A stretch of DNA of 64,000 nucleotides from Bacteroidota bacterium (GTDB lineage Bacteria; Bacteroidota; Ignavibacteria; Ignavibacteriales; Ignavibacteriaceae): NCBI GenBank assembly GCA_022564295.1, contig JADFLR010000013.1, positions 31,714 through 95,713 of the forward strand, given 5' to 3'. The position numbers and the translations under genes were made by a program. The notes beneath the pieces are model-generated. The model saw only the letters and a list, made by a program, of their open reading frames with translations. It was not told the origin of the DNA and ran no database searches. Shown here piece by piece: positions 37,179-46,570 of the stretch (position 1 is its first letter; each line of letters begins with the position of its first letter).

Positions 37179-37244
37179 AGTACCCTCGTTTATGTTTTTA
37201 ATTGTATTTGCAAGAAGAGGCAAAATAACGACGGTGATAAGTAA

Positions 37245-38939
37245 TTAGATAACAACATTTTCTTTATACTCTCCGAAAACTTCCCGAAGAGTGTTAGATA
37301 TTTCTCCAATGCTCGCATAAGTTTTAACTGCATCAATAATAAATGGTATTAAATTATCTTTTCCTTCGGCAGCATTTTTAAGAATCTCTAACTTTTCTTT
37401 AACTATGATGTTATCTCTCTTCGATTTAATCTTAATTAAAAATTTTATCTGCTCCTCCTGAACTTTCATATCAATCTTTAGAAGTTCTGTCGGCTCTTCT
37501 TCATCTATTTTATACTTATTCACTCCAACTACAATTCTATCGTTGGCTTCAATTTCCTTTTCAAATTTATATGCTGATTTTTGAATTTCAGTTTGTACAT
37601 AACCTGCATCAATTGCTTCTATCATTCCGCCAAGTGCATCAATTTTATCAATATAATCCTTTGCTTCTTTTTCTATTTTGTCAGTCATTGCTTCCACGTA
37701 ATAGGATCCTGCAAGAGGATCGATTGTGTTGGTTACACCACTTTCTTCAGCCACAATTTGTTGTGTCCTCAATGCAACTCTCACCGAGTCTTCAGTGGGA
37801 AGTGCAAGTGCTTCATCTTTAGAATTTGTATGAAGACTCTGTGTGCCTCCTAGAACTGCAGCAAGAGTTTGTATGGTAACTCTGACAATATTATTATCTA
37901 CCTGCTGCGCAGTCAACGTAGAACCAGCAGTTTGTGTATGAAATCTGAGCATCATTGACTTTGGATTTTGTGCACTGAACCTTTCTTTCATTATACGGGC
38001 CCAAAGGCGGCGTGCGGCTCTGTACTTCGCAACTTCTTCAAGAAGATCGTTATGTGCATTAAAGAAAAAAGAAAGTCGAACAGCAAACTGATCAACATTC
38101 AATCCTGCATTTATTGCCGCATTAACGTAAGCTATTCCATTTGCTAAAGTAAATCCAACCTCCTGCGAAGCAGTTGAACCTGCTTCCCTAATGTGATAAC
38201 CTGAAATTGAAATGGTATTCCACTTTGGAACTTCTTTTGCGCAAAATTCTATTACATCTGTAATTAATCTCATAGAAGGTTTGGGTGGGAATATGTAAGT
38301 ACCACGTGCAATGTATTCTTTTAAAATATCATTTTGTATTGTTCCAATTATTTTATTCATGGTAACGCCTTGCTTTTCAGCAACAGCTATATACATTGCT
38401 AATAAGATTGCAGCAGGTGCATTTATGGTCATCGAAGTAGATACCTTATCAAGAGGAATTTGATCAAAAAGAATTTCCATATCAGCTAAAGTATCTATTG
38501 CCACACCAACTTTTCCTACTTCACCATAAGCTATCGGGTCATCACTATCATATCCAATTTGAGTAGGAAGATCGAATGCTACTGAAAGTCCTGATTGCCC
38601 TTGCTTAAGTAAGTAGCGGTATCTTTCGTTAGAATCTTTTGCTGTTCCGAATCCTGCATATTGTCTCATTGTCCAGAATCTTCCACGGTACATTGTTGGA
38701 TGAATTCCTCTTGTAAACGGAAATACACCCGGATAGCCGATTGATGCATCATAATCATTTTGCAAATCGGCAGGGGTGTAGAGCGGATTTACCGGCGTAA
38801 ATGAAGCGGTTGTAAATTCATTTTTACGTTCACGAGTTTTTTCTATAAAATTTTTGTAAACGTTTTTCTCCCATTCAGAATAAGTGTGTGATTTACCGGA
38901 TTTTTTATTCTGTTCAGCCAATGAATACTCCTTTTTCAT
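37245..38939 (-). CDS. Methylmalonyl-CoA mutase, catalytic subunit without B12 domain
   Basis: A 564-residue TIM-barrel subunit. [20 protein letters not shown] and [20 protein letters not shown] then [14 protein letters not shown] are hallmark regions of the mutase active site. [21 protein letters not shown] and [20 protein letters not shown] are further conserved blocks. The protein ends without the B12-binding DxHxxG domain, so a separate small cobalamin subunit encoded elsewhere is needed. It converts succinyl-CoA and (R)-methylmalonyl-CoA. The gap to the epimerase gene is 66 bases. Confidence 0.92.
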   Translation of the reverse strand: MKKEYSLAEQNKKSGKSHTYSEWEKNVYKNFIEKTRERKNEFTTASFTPVNPLYTPADLQNDYDASIGYPGVFPFTRGIHPTMYRGRFWTMRQYAGFGTAKDSNERYRYLLKQGQSGLSVAFDLPTQIGYDSDDPIAYGEVGKVGVAIDTLADMEILFDQIPLDKVSTSMTINAPAAILLAMYIAVAEKQGVTMNKIIGTIQNDILKEYIARGTYIFPPKPSMRLITDVIEFCAKEVPKWNTISISGYHIREAGSTASQEVGFTLANGIAYVNAAINAGLNVDQFAVRLSFFFNAHNDLLEEVAKYRAARRLWARIMKERFSAQNPKSMMLRFHTQTAGSTLTAQQVDNNIVRVTIQTLAAVLGGTQSLHTNSKDEALALPTEDSVRVALRTQQIVAEESGVTNTIDPLAGSYYVEAMTDKIEKEAKDYIDKIDALGGMIEAIDAGYVQTEIQKSAYKFEKEIEANDRIVVGVNKYKIDEEEPTELLKIDMKVQEEQIKFLIKIKSKRDNIIVKEKLEILKNAAEGKDNLIPFIIDAVKTYASIGEISNTLREVFGEYKENVVI

Positions 38940-39355
38940 AAGGAATGAAAATCTTAATAATTATTATTAGTGCCATTGGAAAGATAATAATTCAAAAGTA
39001 TTTATTTGTAATACTTGTATTTCTTACTAATATTTAGGATTAGGTGAAATCATTTTGCCACGTTGGGGTAAACGATTTCTTGCAAAAAGTATTGGCAATA
39101 TCTATATTTACAAGCTTATTTTTGAGATTTTGACGGCTTGTTGCAAAGATACGAAAGAGTTCTAAAATAAATGATTTTGTATTGATTTTGCGGTGTGTCC
39201 ATCTTCGTTGAATGAATTCAACTACGAAGGATAAAGCGGAAATAGAAAGTTCTTTAACAGGTTGGTAGATTTACCCATCGAAGCTTTATAACTAGCTAAG
39301 TAATTCTAAGGAGGAAGCGTAGATGTGCACACAGGACTTAAAATAATAACAATTT
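38940..39355. other. Intergenic region between the mutase gene and tRNA-Leu
   Basis: About 415 bases that should hold the divergent promoters for the mutase operon (minus) and the tRNA-thrS run (plus). One imperfect hairpin stands out: CTTCGTTGAAT at 39203-39213 pairs with ATTCAACTACGAAG at 39216-39229, with a 3-base bulge. No gene, riboswitch class or T-box could be recognised. Confidence 0.5.
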
Positions 39356-39441
39356 GCCGGGGTGGCGGAATTGGTAGACGCACTGGACTTAAAATCCAGT
39401 GGGAATTTATTCCCGTGCCGGTTCGAGTCCGGCCCTCGGTA
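39356..39441 (+). tRNA. tRNA-Leu (anticodon UAA)
   Basis: The 86 bases fold as a class II tRNA. The acceptor GCCGGGG pairs with CCTCGGT (with G-U pairs) and the discriminator is A. The anticodon stem CTGGA/TCCAG holds the loop CTTAAAA with anticodon TAA. A variable arm follows, then the T arm GCCGG-TTCGAGT-CCGGC. CCA is not encoded. The long variable arm fits Leu. Confidence 0.95.
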
Positions 39442-39515
39442 CTGAGAACAATTAGAAATTATAAAGAAAAATTTTAAATTCTTAATTAGTCATTTGTAAT
39501 TTATTATTGTTATCT

Positions 39516-39589
39516 GGGCTCTTAGCTCAGTTGGTTAGAGTGTCTGCTTGACGTGCAGAAGGTCACAAGTTCGAATCTTGTAGAGCCCA
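39516..39589 (+). tRNA. tRNA-Val (anticodon GAC)
   Basis: The 74 bases form a standard cloverleaf. The acceptor GGGCTCT pairs with AGAGCCC, the D arm is TAGCTCAGTTGGTTAGAG, the anticodon stem TCTGC/GCAGA has loop TTGACGT (anticodon GAC), and the T arm is ACAAG-TTCGAAT-CTTGT. The discriminator is A and CCA is not encoded. It lies 74 bases after tRNA-Leu and just before thrS. Confidence 0.95.
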
Positions 39590-39596
39590 CAACAAC

Positions 39597-39620
39597 ATCG
39601 GAGATGTCTCCGATTTTTTT
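39597..39620 (+). terminator. Rho-independent terminator between tRNA-Val and thrS
   Basis: ATCGGAGA (39597-39604) and TCTCCGAT (39607-39614) make a tight hairpin followed by a run of seven Ts. It ends the tRNA transcript. The thrS start codon lies only about 19 bases further on, so the same hairpin could also attenuate read-through into thrS. Confidence 0.85.
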
Positions 39621-39638
39621 ATATAGGAATTAAAATTA

Positions 39639-41573
39639 ATGAACAAAATTAAAATTACATTTCCAGACGGTAACGTTAATGAATTCGATAAAGGTGTTAC
39701 GGGTTATGAAATTGCGGAAAGCATTTCACCGGGACTTGCTAAAGAAACTTTAGCTGTTAAGTTGAATGGATCTATTATCGAGTTGATAAAACCGATAACA
39801 GATGATGCTGAAATTAAATTTCTTACCTTTAAAGATAAAGACGGCAAGGAAGTTTACTGGCATTCTACTTCACACCTGATGGCTCATGCAATACAGGAAA
39901 TTTATCCCGAAGCAAAGTTCGGTGTTGGGCCTGCGATTGATGCAGGATTCTATTATGATATTGATATTAATTCTACTCTACATGATGATGACCTGAAAAA
40001 AATTGAAGATAGGATGATAGAATTAAGCAAACAAGATGAAATGTTTGAAAGAGTTGAACTATCAAAAAAGGAAGCAATAGATTTCTTTGAAAAAAAAGGA
40101 GATCAGTATAAAACAGAGCTCCTCTCGGAGATAGATGAAAACAATGAAGTAATCAGCATTTACAACGAAGGAAATTTTACTGATTTGTGTCGTGGTCCAC
40201 ATCTTCCATCAACCGGAAAAATAAAATATGTAAAACTGTTAAACATCTCCGGTTCATATTGGCGTGGTGATGAGCACAACAAGCAGCTGCAAAGAATTTA
40301 CGGTATATCCTTCCCTAAAAAGAAAATGCTTGATGAATATCTCTTTATGCTTGAAGAAGCAAAGAGGAGAGATCACCGTAAATTAGGTAAACAGCTTGAT
40401 CTCTTCAGCACTCACGAAGAAGCTGGTGCTGGATTAATTTACTGGCATCCGAAAGGCGCAAGAATAAGAAACGAGATAGAAAACTATTGGCGTAAAGCCC
40501 ATCTTGATAACGGTTATGAATTACTTTACTCACCACATATGGGCAAAAGTTGGCTGTGGGAAAAAAGCGGGCACTTAGATTTTTATAAGGACAACATGTT
40601 TGCCGAAATGAAGATTGATGAACAAGCGTATTACATCAAACCGATGAACTGCCCCTTTCATATAATGATTTATAAAACAAAATTACGTTCTTACCGCGAT
40701 CTTCCATTACGGTGGGCTGAACTTGGAACTGTTTATCGTTATGAAAAAAGCGGTGTGCTCCACGGCTTGCTCCGGGTTCGCGGTTTTACACAAGATGATG
40801 CGCACATATTCTGCACTAACGATCAGGTTGAAGCTGAAATAATTGAAGTAATAAGATTTGCAATTATGATGTGGAAAGCGTTTGGTTTTGAAGATTTGAA
40901 GTTCTATTTATCAACAAAACCTGAAAAAGCAGTTGGTACGGATGAACTTTGGATCAAGGCGGAAGATTCATTAAAAAAAGCACTTGAAGCAGAAAATCTT
41001 GAATACGAAATTGATGAAGGCGGAGGAGTATTCTACGGACCAAAGATTGATATAAAAATTAATGATGCCTTAAAACGTGAATGGCAGATGAGTACAATAC
41101 AGTTCGATTTTAATCTTCCTGAACGATTTGATATGACTTACATAGGAGAGGATGGACATGAGCACAGACCATTCATGATCCACCGCGCATTGCTTGGTTC
41201 GATTGAAAGATTTTTCGGAGTTCTTATTGAACACTTTGCCGGATCATTCCCGGTGTGGCTGGCTCCTGTTCAAGTTGCGGTTATTCCTGTTTCACAAAAC
41301 TTTTTTGATTATGCCGCTAAAGTTACCAATGAGTTAAAAAAGAACGACATCAGGGTGGAATTTGATAAGCGAAACGAGAAAATTGGTTACAAGATACGTG
41401 ATTGGGAAACACAAAAAGTACCTTACATGTTAATACTCGGTGAGAAGGAGCAAAGTGCTGGTAATATATCGCTAAGAAAACATAAAATGGGTGATCAGGG
41501 TGCTTTGGGTTTGAGTGATTTTATTGATAATATTACAGCGGAAATTTTAAATAAGTATTACAAAATAAATTAA
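39639..41573 (+). CDS. thrS: Threonyl-tRNA synthetase
   Basis: A 644-residue class II synthetase of normal bacterial length. Domains in order: TGS (1-62), the N2 editing domain with HSTSHLMAHA (HxxxH) near 78 and DLCRGPH near 184, the catalytic core from about 245 with the Zn Cys in KPMNCPFHIMIY near 340 and motif 2 ELGTVYRYEKSGVLHGLLRV, and the anticodon-binding domain from about 540. It charges tRNA-Thr and edits Ser. It opens the translation operon thrS-infC-rpmI-rplT-pheS-pheT; a weak AGGAAT precedes the ATG. Confidence 0.97.
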   Translation: MNKIKITFPDGNVNEFDKGVTGYEIAESISPGLAKETLAVKLNGSIIELIKPITDDAEIKFLTFKDKDGKEVYWHSTSHLMAHAIQEIYPEAKFGVGPAIDAGFYYDIDINSTLHDDDLKKIEDRMIELSKQDEMFERVELSKKEAIDFFEKKGDQYKTELLSEIDENNEVISIYNEGNFTDLCRGPHLPSTGKIKYVKLLNISGSYWRGDEHNKQLQRIYGISFPKKKMLDEYLFMLEEAKRRDHRKLGKQLDLFSTHEEAGAGLIYWHPKGARIRNEIENYWRKAHLDNGYELLYSPHMGKSWLWEKSGHLDFYKDNMFAEMKIDEQAYYIKPMNCPFHIMIYKTKLRSYRDLPLRWAELGTVYRYEKSGVLHGLLRVRGFTQDDAHIFCTNDQVEAEIIEVIRFAIMMWKAFGFEDLKFYLSTKPEKAVGTDELWIKAEDSLKKALEAENLEYEIDEGGGVFYGPKIDIKINDALKREWQMSTIQFDFNLPERFDMTYIGEDGHEHRPFMIHRALLGSIERFFGVLIEHFAGSFPVWLAPVQVAVIPVSQNFFDYAAKVTNELKKNDIRVEFDKRNEKIGYKIRDWETQKVPYMLILGEKEQSAGNISLRKHKMGDQGALGLSDFIDNITAEILNKYYKIN

Positions 41574-41587
41574 AGAGGTGATTCATC
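41574..41587 (+). promoter_or_regulatory. Strong ribosome binding site that fixes the infC AUC start
   Basis: AGAGGTGAT (41574-41582) matches the anti-Shine-Dalgarno complement well and sits right after the thrS stop. The only possible initiation codon at proper distance in the IF-3 frame is ATC at 41585. There is no ATG, GTG or TTG in that frame before the conserved N-domain begins. Confidence 0.75.
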
Positions 41588-42121
41588 GCAAAGAAAGAAA
41601 AGATTAGAGTAAATGATGAAATTTCTGCAACGAAGGTTAGAGTTATTGATACTGATGGTAAACAATTAGGTGTATTTTCAAGATCTGATGCACTTAGAAT
41701 GGCTGAAGAAAAAGAACAGGATCTTGTTGAGATTGCTCCGCAGGCAAAACCCCCTGTTTGTAAAATAATAGATTACGGTAAGTTCAGATATGAACAACAA
41801 AAAAGAGATAAATTACAGCGAAAAAATCAATCTGTTTCAATTTTAAAGGAGATTAGATTTCACCCCAATACTGATGTACACGATTTTGAATTTAAAGCTA
41901 AGCATGCAATAAACTTTTTGGATGAAGGAAATAAAGTTAAAGCAACAGTACGATTTAAAGGCAGGGAAATGGCTTATAAAGAACAGGGTTCGGATCTGTT
42001 GAACAGGTTTATTGGAAGAATAGAAGAATATGCTAAAGTGGAAACTCCCATTAAAATGGAGGGAAGAAATATGAGTGTGATTCTTGCTCCACTTTCAAAA
42101 AAAATTAAAAAGACTAACTAA
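41585..42121 (+). CDS. infC: Translation initiation factor IF-3, probable AUC start
   Basis: The first ATG of the frame (41699) would give 140 residues and cut off the IF-3 N-terminal domain. The frame extends upstream through KIRVNDEI, TKVRVIDTDGKQLGVFSR and SDALR, the conserved IF-3 N-domain. The best start is ATC at 41585 (reading A-K-K-E-K-I-R-V-N-D-E-I after it), 6 bases after GAGG of AGAGGTGAT at 41574-41582. That gives 178 residues, the usual size. E. coli infC also uses a rare non-AUG start (AUU), which IF-3 discriminates against for autoregulation. The C-domain has LVEIAPQAKPPVCKIIDYGK and KVKATVRFKGREM. It starts 11 bases after thrS. Confidence 0.88.
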   Translation: MAKKEKIRVNDEISATKVRVIDTDGKQLGVFSRSDALRMAEEKEQDLVEIAPQAKPPVCKIIDYGKFRYEQQKRDKLQRKNQSVSILKEIRFHPNTDVHDFEFKAKHAINFLDEGNKVKATVRFKGREMAYKEQGSDLLNRFIGRIEEYAKVETPIKMEGRNMSVILAPLSKKIKKTN

Positions 42122-42134
42122 AAAGGAATAGAAA

Positions 42135-42326
42135 ATGCCAAAGATGAAAAGCAACAGAGGTGCTGCTAAAACATTTAAGAAGACGGCGTCCGGTAAGTTT
42201 AAGAGGAAGAAGGCTTTTAAACTTCACATCTTAACTTCGAAGAGTACAAAGACGAAAAGAAAGCTCAGACATGCAACCCTGGTTGACAAGTCACAACAGA
42301 AACGTGTATCAATAATGGTTCAATAA
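42135..42326 (+). CDS. rpmI: 50S ribosomal protein L35
   Basis: A 63-residue basic protein starting [20 protein letters not shown], which is the L35 signature, with [17 protein letters not shown] following. It starts 13 bases after infC. L35 is a late-assembling protein of the large subunit. In many bacteria the infC-rpmI-rplT run is repressed by L20 binding its leader. Confidence 0.97.
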   Translation: MPKMKSNRGAAKTFKKTASGKFKRKKAFKLHILTSKSTKTKRKLRHATLVDKSQQKRVSIMVQ

Positions 42327-42344
42327 GTAAAGAGGATATTTGAA

Positions 42345-42692
42345 ATGCCAAAGACATCAAATAATGTAGCTTCCAGGAAAAGAAGAAAAAAAATATTAAA
42401 ACATGCCAAAGGGTACTGGGGCTCACGAAGTAAGGTCTATACCGTTGCAAAAGGTGCAGTAGAAAAAGGACTCTTACACGCTTACCGTGATCGTAAGCTT
42501 AAAAAAAGAACTTTCAGACAGTTATGGATTGTAAGAATTAATGCTGCGGCAAGAGTTAACGGAACAACATATTCAAGACTGATTCATTCGCTGAATGAAA
42601 AAGGTGTTGTAATAAACAGAAAGATTCTTGCTAATCTTGCTGTCGAAAATCCGGATGCGTTTGCTGAAATAGTTAAGTTTTCCTCTAACTAA
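42345..42692 (+). CDS. rplT: 50S ribosomal protein L20
   Basis: A 115-residue basic protein with [20 protein letters not shown] and [19 protein letters not shown], the L20 RNA-binding N-terminus and core. It binds 23S rRNA early in assembly and can autoregulate the operon. It follows rpmI by 18 bases. Confidence 0.97.
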   Translation: MPKTSNNVASRKRRKKILKHAKGYWGSRSKVYTVAKGAVEKGLLHAYRDRKLKKRTFRQLWIVRINAAARVNGTTYSRLIHSLNEKGVVINRKILANLAVENPDAFAEIVKFSSN

Positions 42693-42698
42693 TTTTTT

Positions 42699-42736
42699 AC
42701 CCCCAAAGGTGTTGTAGTTATTCATCTTTCGGGGGT
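42699..42736 (+). terminator. Hairpin between rplT and pheS, possible partial terminator
   Basis: ACCCCC plus AAGGTG (42699-42711) pairs with CATCTTTCGGGGGT (42723-42736), with one bulge and a G-U pair. It lies right after the rplT stop. Only a weak T-rich tract follows (ATTGCTTTAAAT), so it may lower rather than stop transcription into pheST. Confidence 0.6.
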
Positions 42737-42763
42737 ATTGCTTTAAATAATCCTGATGCTGTT

Positions 42764-43777
42764 ATGCTTACTAAAAAAATAGAACAAACTAAAAAAGATT
42801 TTACCACAGAATTTACTAACGTAGAAAATTCTTCTGATTTAGAAAAGATCAGAATAAAATATCTAGGTAGAAACGGAACCATATCAGAATTATTCGATAG
42901 ACTAAAAGAAGCAGATAAAAAAGATAAACCGCTAATTGGTAAAAATCTTAACCTGTTAAGAAATGAAATTACTTCTCAGATTAATGAAGCTAAATCTTCT
43001 TTCAGTAAACAAAGAAAGAGTGAAACCCAAAGTTTAGATTTAACTTTACCGGGGAAGAAATACCAAATCGGAAGCCGGCACATTCTCACACAAACCCTTG
43101 ATGAAATAAAATCGATATTTAAAAGTATGGGATTCTCTGTTCATGAAGGTCCTGAACTTGAATCTGATTACAATAATTTTGAAGCGTTAAATTTTCCTGA
43201 AGATCATCCTGCGCGTGATATGCAGGATACTTTTTTCATCAGCGAGGATTTCCTTTTACGCACGCACACTTCTCCCGTTCAAATAAGATTGATGAATAAA
43301 ATGCAGCCGCCTGTAAGGGCAATAATGCCTGGAAGGGTTTACAGAAATGAAGCTGTTAGTGCAAGAAGCTATTGTATGTTTCACCAGGTTGAAGGTTTGT
43401 ATGTTGATACTGATGTTACTTTTGCTGAGTTAAAAGGCACGCTTGTTTCGTTTGCTCATCAGTTTTACGGTGAAGATTTTGAATACAGATTTCGCCCAAG
43501 CTTCTTTCCGTTTACAGAGCCGAGTGCGGAAATGGATATAACTTGTTTCATTTGCAAGGGCAGTGGATGTAAAATTTGTAAATATTCAGGATGGCTGGAA
43601 ATACTTGGCTGTGGAATGGTTGATCCGAATGTTTTTAAGTGCGTTCATTATGATTCTGAAAAATATATCGGGTATGCTTTTGGTATGGGAATTGAACGAA
43701 TTGCAATGTTAAAGTACGGAATTACTGATATAAGAGTTTTCTTCGAAAATGATTTTAGATTTCTCAAACAATTTTAA
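42764..43777 (+). CDS. pheS: Phenylalanyl-tRNA synthetase alpha subunit
   Basis: A 337-residue protein. An N-terminal coiled coil (residues ~1-85) is followed by the class II catalytic domain: GFSVHEGPELESDYNNFEAL near 125, RTHTSPVQIR near 170, motif 2 RVYRNEAVSARSYCMFHQVE, FRPSFFPFTEPSAEMDI and motif 3 YAFGMGIERIAMLKYGI. A Cys cluster (CFICKGSGCKICK) lies near 263. It forms the alpha2-beta2 PheRS with pheT downstream. The ATG has no strong ribosome binding site. Confidence 0.96.
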   Translation: MLTKKIEQTKKDFTTEFTNVENSSDLEKIRIKYLGRNGTISELFDRLKEADKKDKPLIGKNLNLLRNEITSQINEAKSSFSKQRKSETQSLDLTLPGKKYQIGSRHILTQTLDEIKSIFKSMGFSVHEGPELESDYNNFEALNFPEDHPARDMQDTFFISEDFLLRTHTSPVQIRLMNKMQPPVRAIMPGRVYRNEAVSARSYCMFHQVEGLYVDTDVTFAELKGTLVSFAHQFYGEDFEYRFRPSFFPFTEPSAEMDITCFICKGSGCKICKYSGWLEILGCGMVDPNVFKCVHYDSEKYIGYAFGMGIERIAMLKYGITDIRVFFENDFRFLKQF

Positions 43778-43792
43778 TTTTGAGTTTGTAAA

Positions 43793-46198
43793 TTGAAGAT
43801 ATCGTTAAACTGGTTGAAACAATATATCGATCTTGAAGGAATATCGTCCAAAGATATCGTTCATAAATTAACAATGTCCGGATTGGAAGTAGAAGAAGTT
43901 ATTGATCAAAATAAATTGTTTGAAAAATTTGTTGTTGGTTTTGTAACAGATAAAGAAAAACATCCGAATGCAGACAGACTTTCCGTCTGCAAAGTTTCTG
44001 ATGGAAGCGAAACTTTCCAGGTAATTTGCGGTGCACCAAATGTTGAAAGAGGACAAAAAGTAGTTTTCGCTCCTATCGGAACGTTAATTCCTAATGGCAA
44101 TTTCAAAATTAAAAAAACAAAGATAAGAGGAGTTGAATCGCACGGAATGATTTGCGCAGAAGATGAACTTGGTGTAAGCGAAGATCATTCCGGAATAATG
44201 GTGTTAGATGCAGATTCTGAAGAGGGAACCCCAATTACAAAAGTACTTGGGCTTAACGATGTAATTATGGAAATTGCAGTTACACCAAACAGACCCGATG
44301 CTTTATCGCACATAGGTGTTGCACGAGATTTAGCTGCTTTGTTTAATAAGAAATTAAAGATTCATGAACTAAGCTTGGATGAAAGTAATGATGATATTAA
44401 TTCACTTGCATCAATTAAAATTGAAGATGAGTTAAACTGCCCTCGTTATTCATCAAGAGTTGTAACGGATATTAAGATTGAAGAATCACCGGATTGGTTA
44501 AAACATAGATTAAAAAGTATCGGGCTGAGACCGATAAATAATATAGTTGATATTACAAATTTTGTGATGCACGAATGCGGACAACCATTACACGCTTTTG
44601 ATCTGGATAGATTAAACGGAAAAATAATAATAATAAAAAGTACAAAGACAAAAACCAGGTTTACTACACTTGATTCAAAAGAAAGAGAATTAGCGCCGGG
44701 AACTCTTATGATCTGTGATGCTGAAAAAGATGTTGCAATTGCGGGAGTTATGGGCGGTGAGAATTCTGAAATTTATGACGATACAAAAAATGTTCTTATC
44801 GAAAGTGCATATTTCAATCCATCATCTATTCGAAAAACCTCTAAGCATTTGCAGTTAAGTACCGACGCTTCTTATAGGTTTGAAAGAGGAACCGATCCGG
44901 GTAATACAATGTACGCTGCTGAAAGAACAGCACAATTGCTAATGGAAATTGCTGGCGGAAAAATTGCTAAAGGTTCGATTGATATTTATCCGAAAATAAT
45001 TAAAGAGTTAGAACTCAAACTAAGATTAAGCAGAGTATCCAAAATATTAGGTTTTGATGTTAGTAAAGAAAACACAATTACTATTTTAACTGATCTTGGA
45101 TTCACAATTGATGAAATTTCTGATGACGAATTAAATGTAACGGTTCCAACCTTTCGCCCCGATGTTGAAAGGGAGGTAGATTTAATAGAAGAGATAGCAA
45201 GAATTTTCGGATATGATAATATACCCACTATTCCCAAAATCAGCATTCCGTTGGGTGCAAAACAGGATGAAACATCTTTTACTGATCATCTTAAAGAATA
45301 TGCAAATTCACTTGGATTATTTGAAATGATCAACAATCCTTTGCAGCTGGAAAGTTTAGCGAAACTGACAGGCAGAGCAATTTTAGTATCTAATCCTCAA
45401 AGTATGGATATGGCTTATTTAAGAACATCCTTGCTATCAGGTGCTTTGAGTGTTGTTTCGAGAAACTTAAACAAAGGTGAAAAAAACCTTGAGTTGTTTG
45501 AGATTGGAAATGTTTTTAATCTTTACAAGGGTAAGAATACTGTTAATAGTTTCGATGATTATGTTGAAGATGAGCAATTCATCTTTGTATTAACAGGCAA
45601 AAAAACAGAGCGTGAGTGGTATTCGGAAGAGAAAGATTATGATTTTTTTGATTTGAAGGGAATAGTAAATACATTTATGGAGAAGATTTCACTTGACAAT
45701 GTTTTAAATGATTCATATTATACAATAGATAATAGTATTTACGATTATTGTTTTACAGGAAACATTAAAGATCAGCTAATTGGTCTTGGTGGAAAAGTTA
45801 AATCATCTGTTCTTAAACAATTTGATATCGATCAGGATGTTTTCTGCTTTGAAATGAATCTTGGTAAATTGAAGGAAATAACTGTACCGGAAAAAAGTTA
45901 TAACGAGTTATTAAAGTATCCTAAAGTTGTCAGGGATTTTGCATTTATATTTGATAAAGCAATTAAGTTTGAAGAAGTTCAAAACCTGATTCAGAAAAAA
46001 GGTTCAAAACTTTTGAAAGATGTAAAAGTCTTTGATATATTTGAAAGTATAGATTTAGGAAAAGATAAAAAAAGTATGGCTTTTCAGTTAGAATATTTTG
46101 ATGAAGAGCGAACCTTAACCGAAGAAGAAGTTGAGAAAGATTTTAGTAATCTAATTAAATTAGTCTCAAAAGGATTTAATGCTAAATTACGCGGTTAA
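43793..46198 (+). CDS. pheT: Phenylalanyl-tRNA synthetase beta subunit
   Basis: An 801-residue protein with the beta-subunit order. It has an EMAP-like tRNA-binding domain (residues ~40-150, KHPNADRLSVCKV), the B3/B4 editing region (RPINNIVDITNFVMHECGQP), a B5 domain near 400-475 and the core with DLIEEIARIFGYDNIP. The C-terminal FDX-ACB anticodon domain is KYPKVVRDFAFIFDKAIKFE. The start is TTG at 43793 (MKISLNWLKQYID), the only sensible start after pheS, 15 bases downstream of it. Confidence 0.96.
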   Translation: MKISLNWLKQYIDLEGISSKDIVHKLTMSGLEVEEVIDQNKLFEKFVVGFVTDKEKHPNADRLSVCKVSDGSETFQVICGAPNVERGQKVVFAPIGTLIPNGNFKIKKTKIRGVESHGMICAEDELGVSEDHSGIMVLDADSEEGTPITKVLGLNDVIMEIAVTPNRPDALSHIGVARDLAALFNKKLKIHELSLDESNDDINSLASIKIEDELNCPRYSSRVVTDIKIEESPDWLKHRLKSIGLRPINNIVDITNFVMHECGQPLHAFDLDRLNGKIIIIKSTKTKTRFTTLDSKERELAPGTLMICDAEKDVAIAGVMGGENSEIYDDTKNVLIESAYFNPSSIRKTSKHLQLSTDASYRFERGTDPGNTMYAAERTAQLLMEIAGGKIAKGSIDIYPKIIKELELKLRLSRVSKILGFDVSKENTITILTDLGFTIDEISDDELNVTVPTFRPDVEREVDLIEEIARIFGYDNIPTIPKISIPLGAKQDETSFTDHLKEYANSLGLFEMINNPLQLESLAKLTGRAILVSNPQSMDMAYLRTSLLSGALSVVSRNLNKGEKNLELFEIGNVFNLYKGKNTVNSFDDYVEDEQFIFVLTGKKTEREWYSEEKDYDFFDLKGIVNTFMEKISLDNVLNDSYYTIDNSIYDYCFTGNIKDQLIGLGGKVKSSVLKQFDIDQDVFCFEMNLGKLKEITVPEKSYNELLKYPKVVRDFAFIFDKAIKFEEVQNLIQKKGSKLLKDVKVFDIFESIDLGKDKKSMAFQLEYFDEERTLTEEEVEKDFSNLIKLVSKGFNAKLRG

Positions 46199-46210
46199 AA
46201 ATTAATTATC

Positions 46211-46528
46211 ATGGTTAAATACGAAAATTTAATAAACGATCTGAGCACAGTTGAATCTCAAATTACAATATTGAAAAATCAGTATGCTGATTCAGTTAAA
46301 CGTATTAAGGAACTTGATATTGCACTCGAAAAATCGAAACAGGATAATACAGCTCTATACCAAAAAATTGCTGCAATGGAAGAAGAAATAAATTATCTTA
46401 AAAGTAAAGCTGAACAAGGCATTGGTTTAGGTGCCATGGATTCAGATGAACGTGAATCATTAAAAGTTAGATTACAGGAATTGGTTACAAGAATTAATTA
46501 TCACCTGTCGGCAGAACGACAGGCATAA
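46211..46528 (+). CDS. Small coiled-coil protein upstream of zapA
   Basis: A 105-residue protein. Residues ~5-75 are heptad-like and charged (LINDLSTVESQITILKNQYA, then EEEINYLKSKAE), suggesting one long coiled coil, followed by a short second helix (LKVRLQELVTRINYHLSAE). No enzyme motif is seen. Its place between pheT (12-base gap) and zapA suggests a division-related partner, in the way ZapB is a coiled-coil partner in enterics, but homology to ZapB is not shown. Confidence 0.7.
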   Translation: MVKYENLINDLSTVESQITILKNQYADSVKRIKELDIALEKSKQDNTALYQKIAAMEEEINYLKSKAEQGIGLGAMDSDERESLKVRLQELVTRINYHLSAERQA

Positions 46529-46570
46529 GTTCTTTAAGAAAAAATTGTTAGTTCGATGGTAAGGATGTGA

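Noticed and set aside
39334..39395. GGACTTAAAAT occurs both before and inside tRNA-Leu
   Set aside because: Eleven bases in AT-rich DNA; without further matching around it, chance is the simplest explanation.
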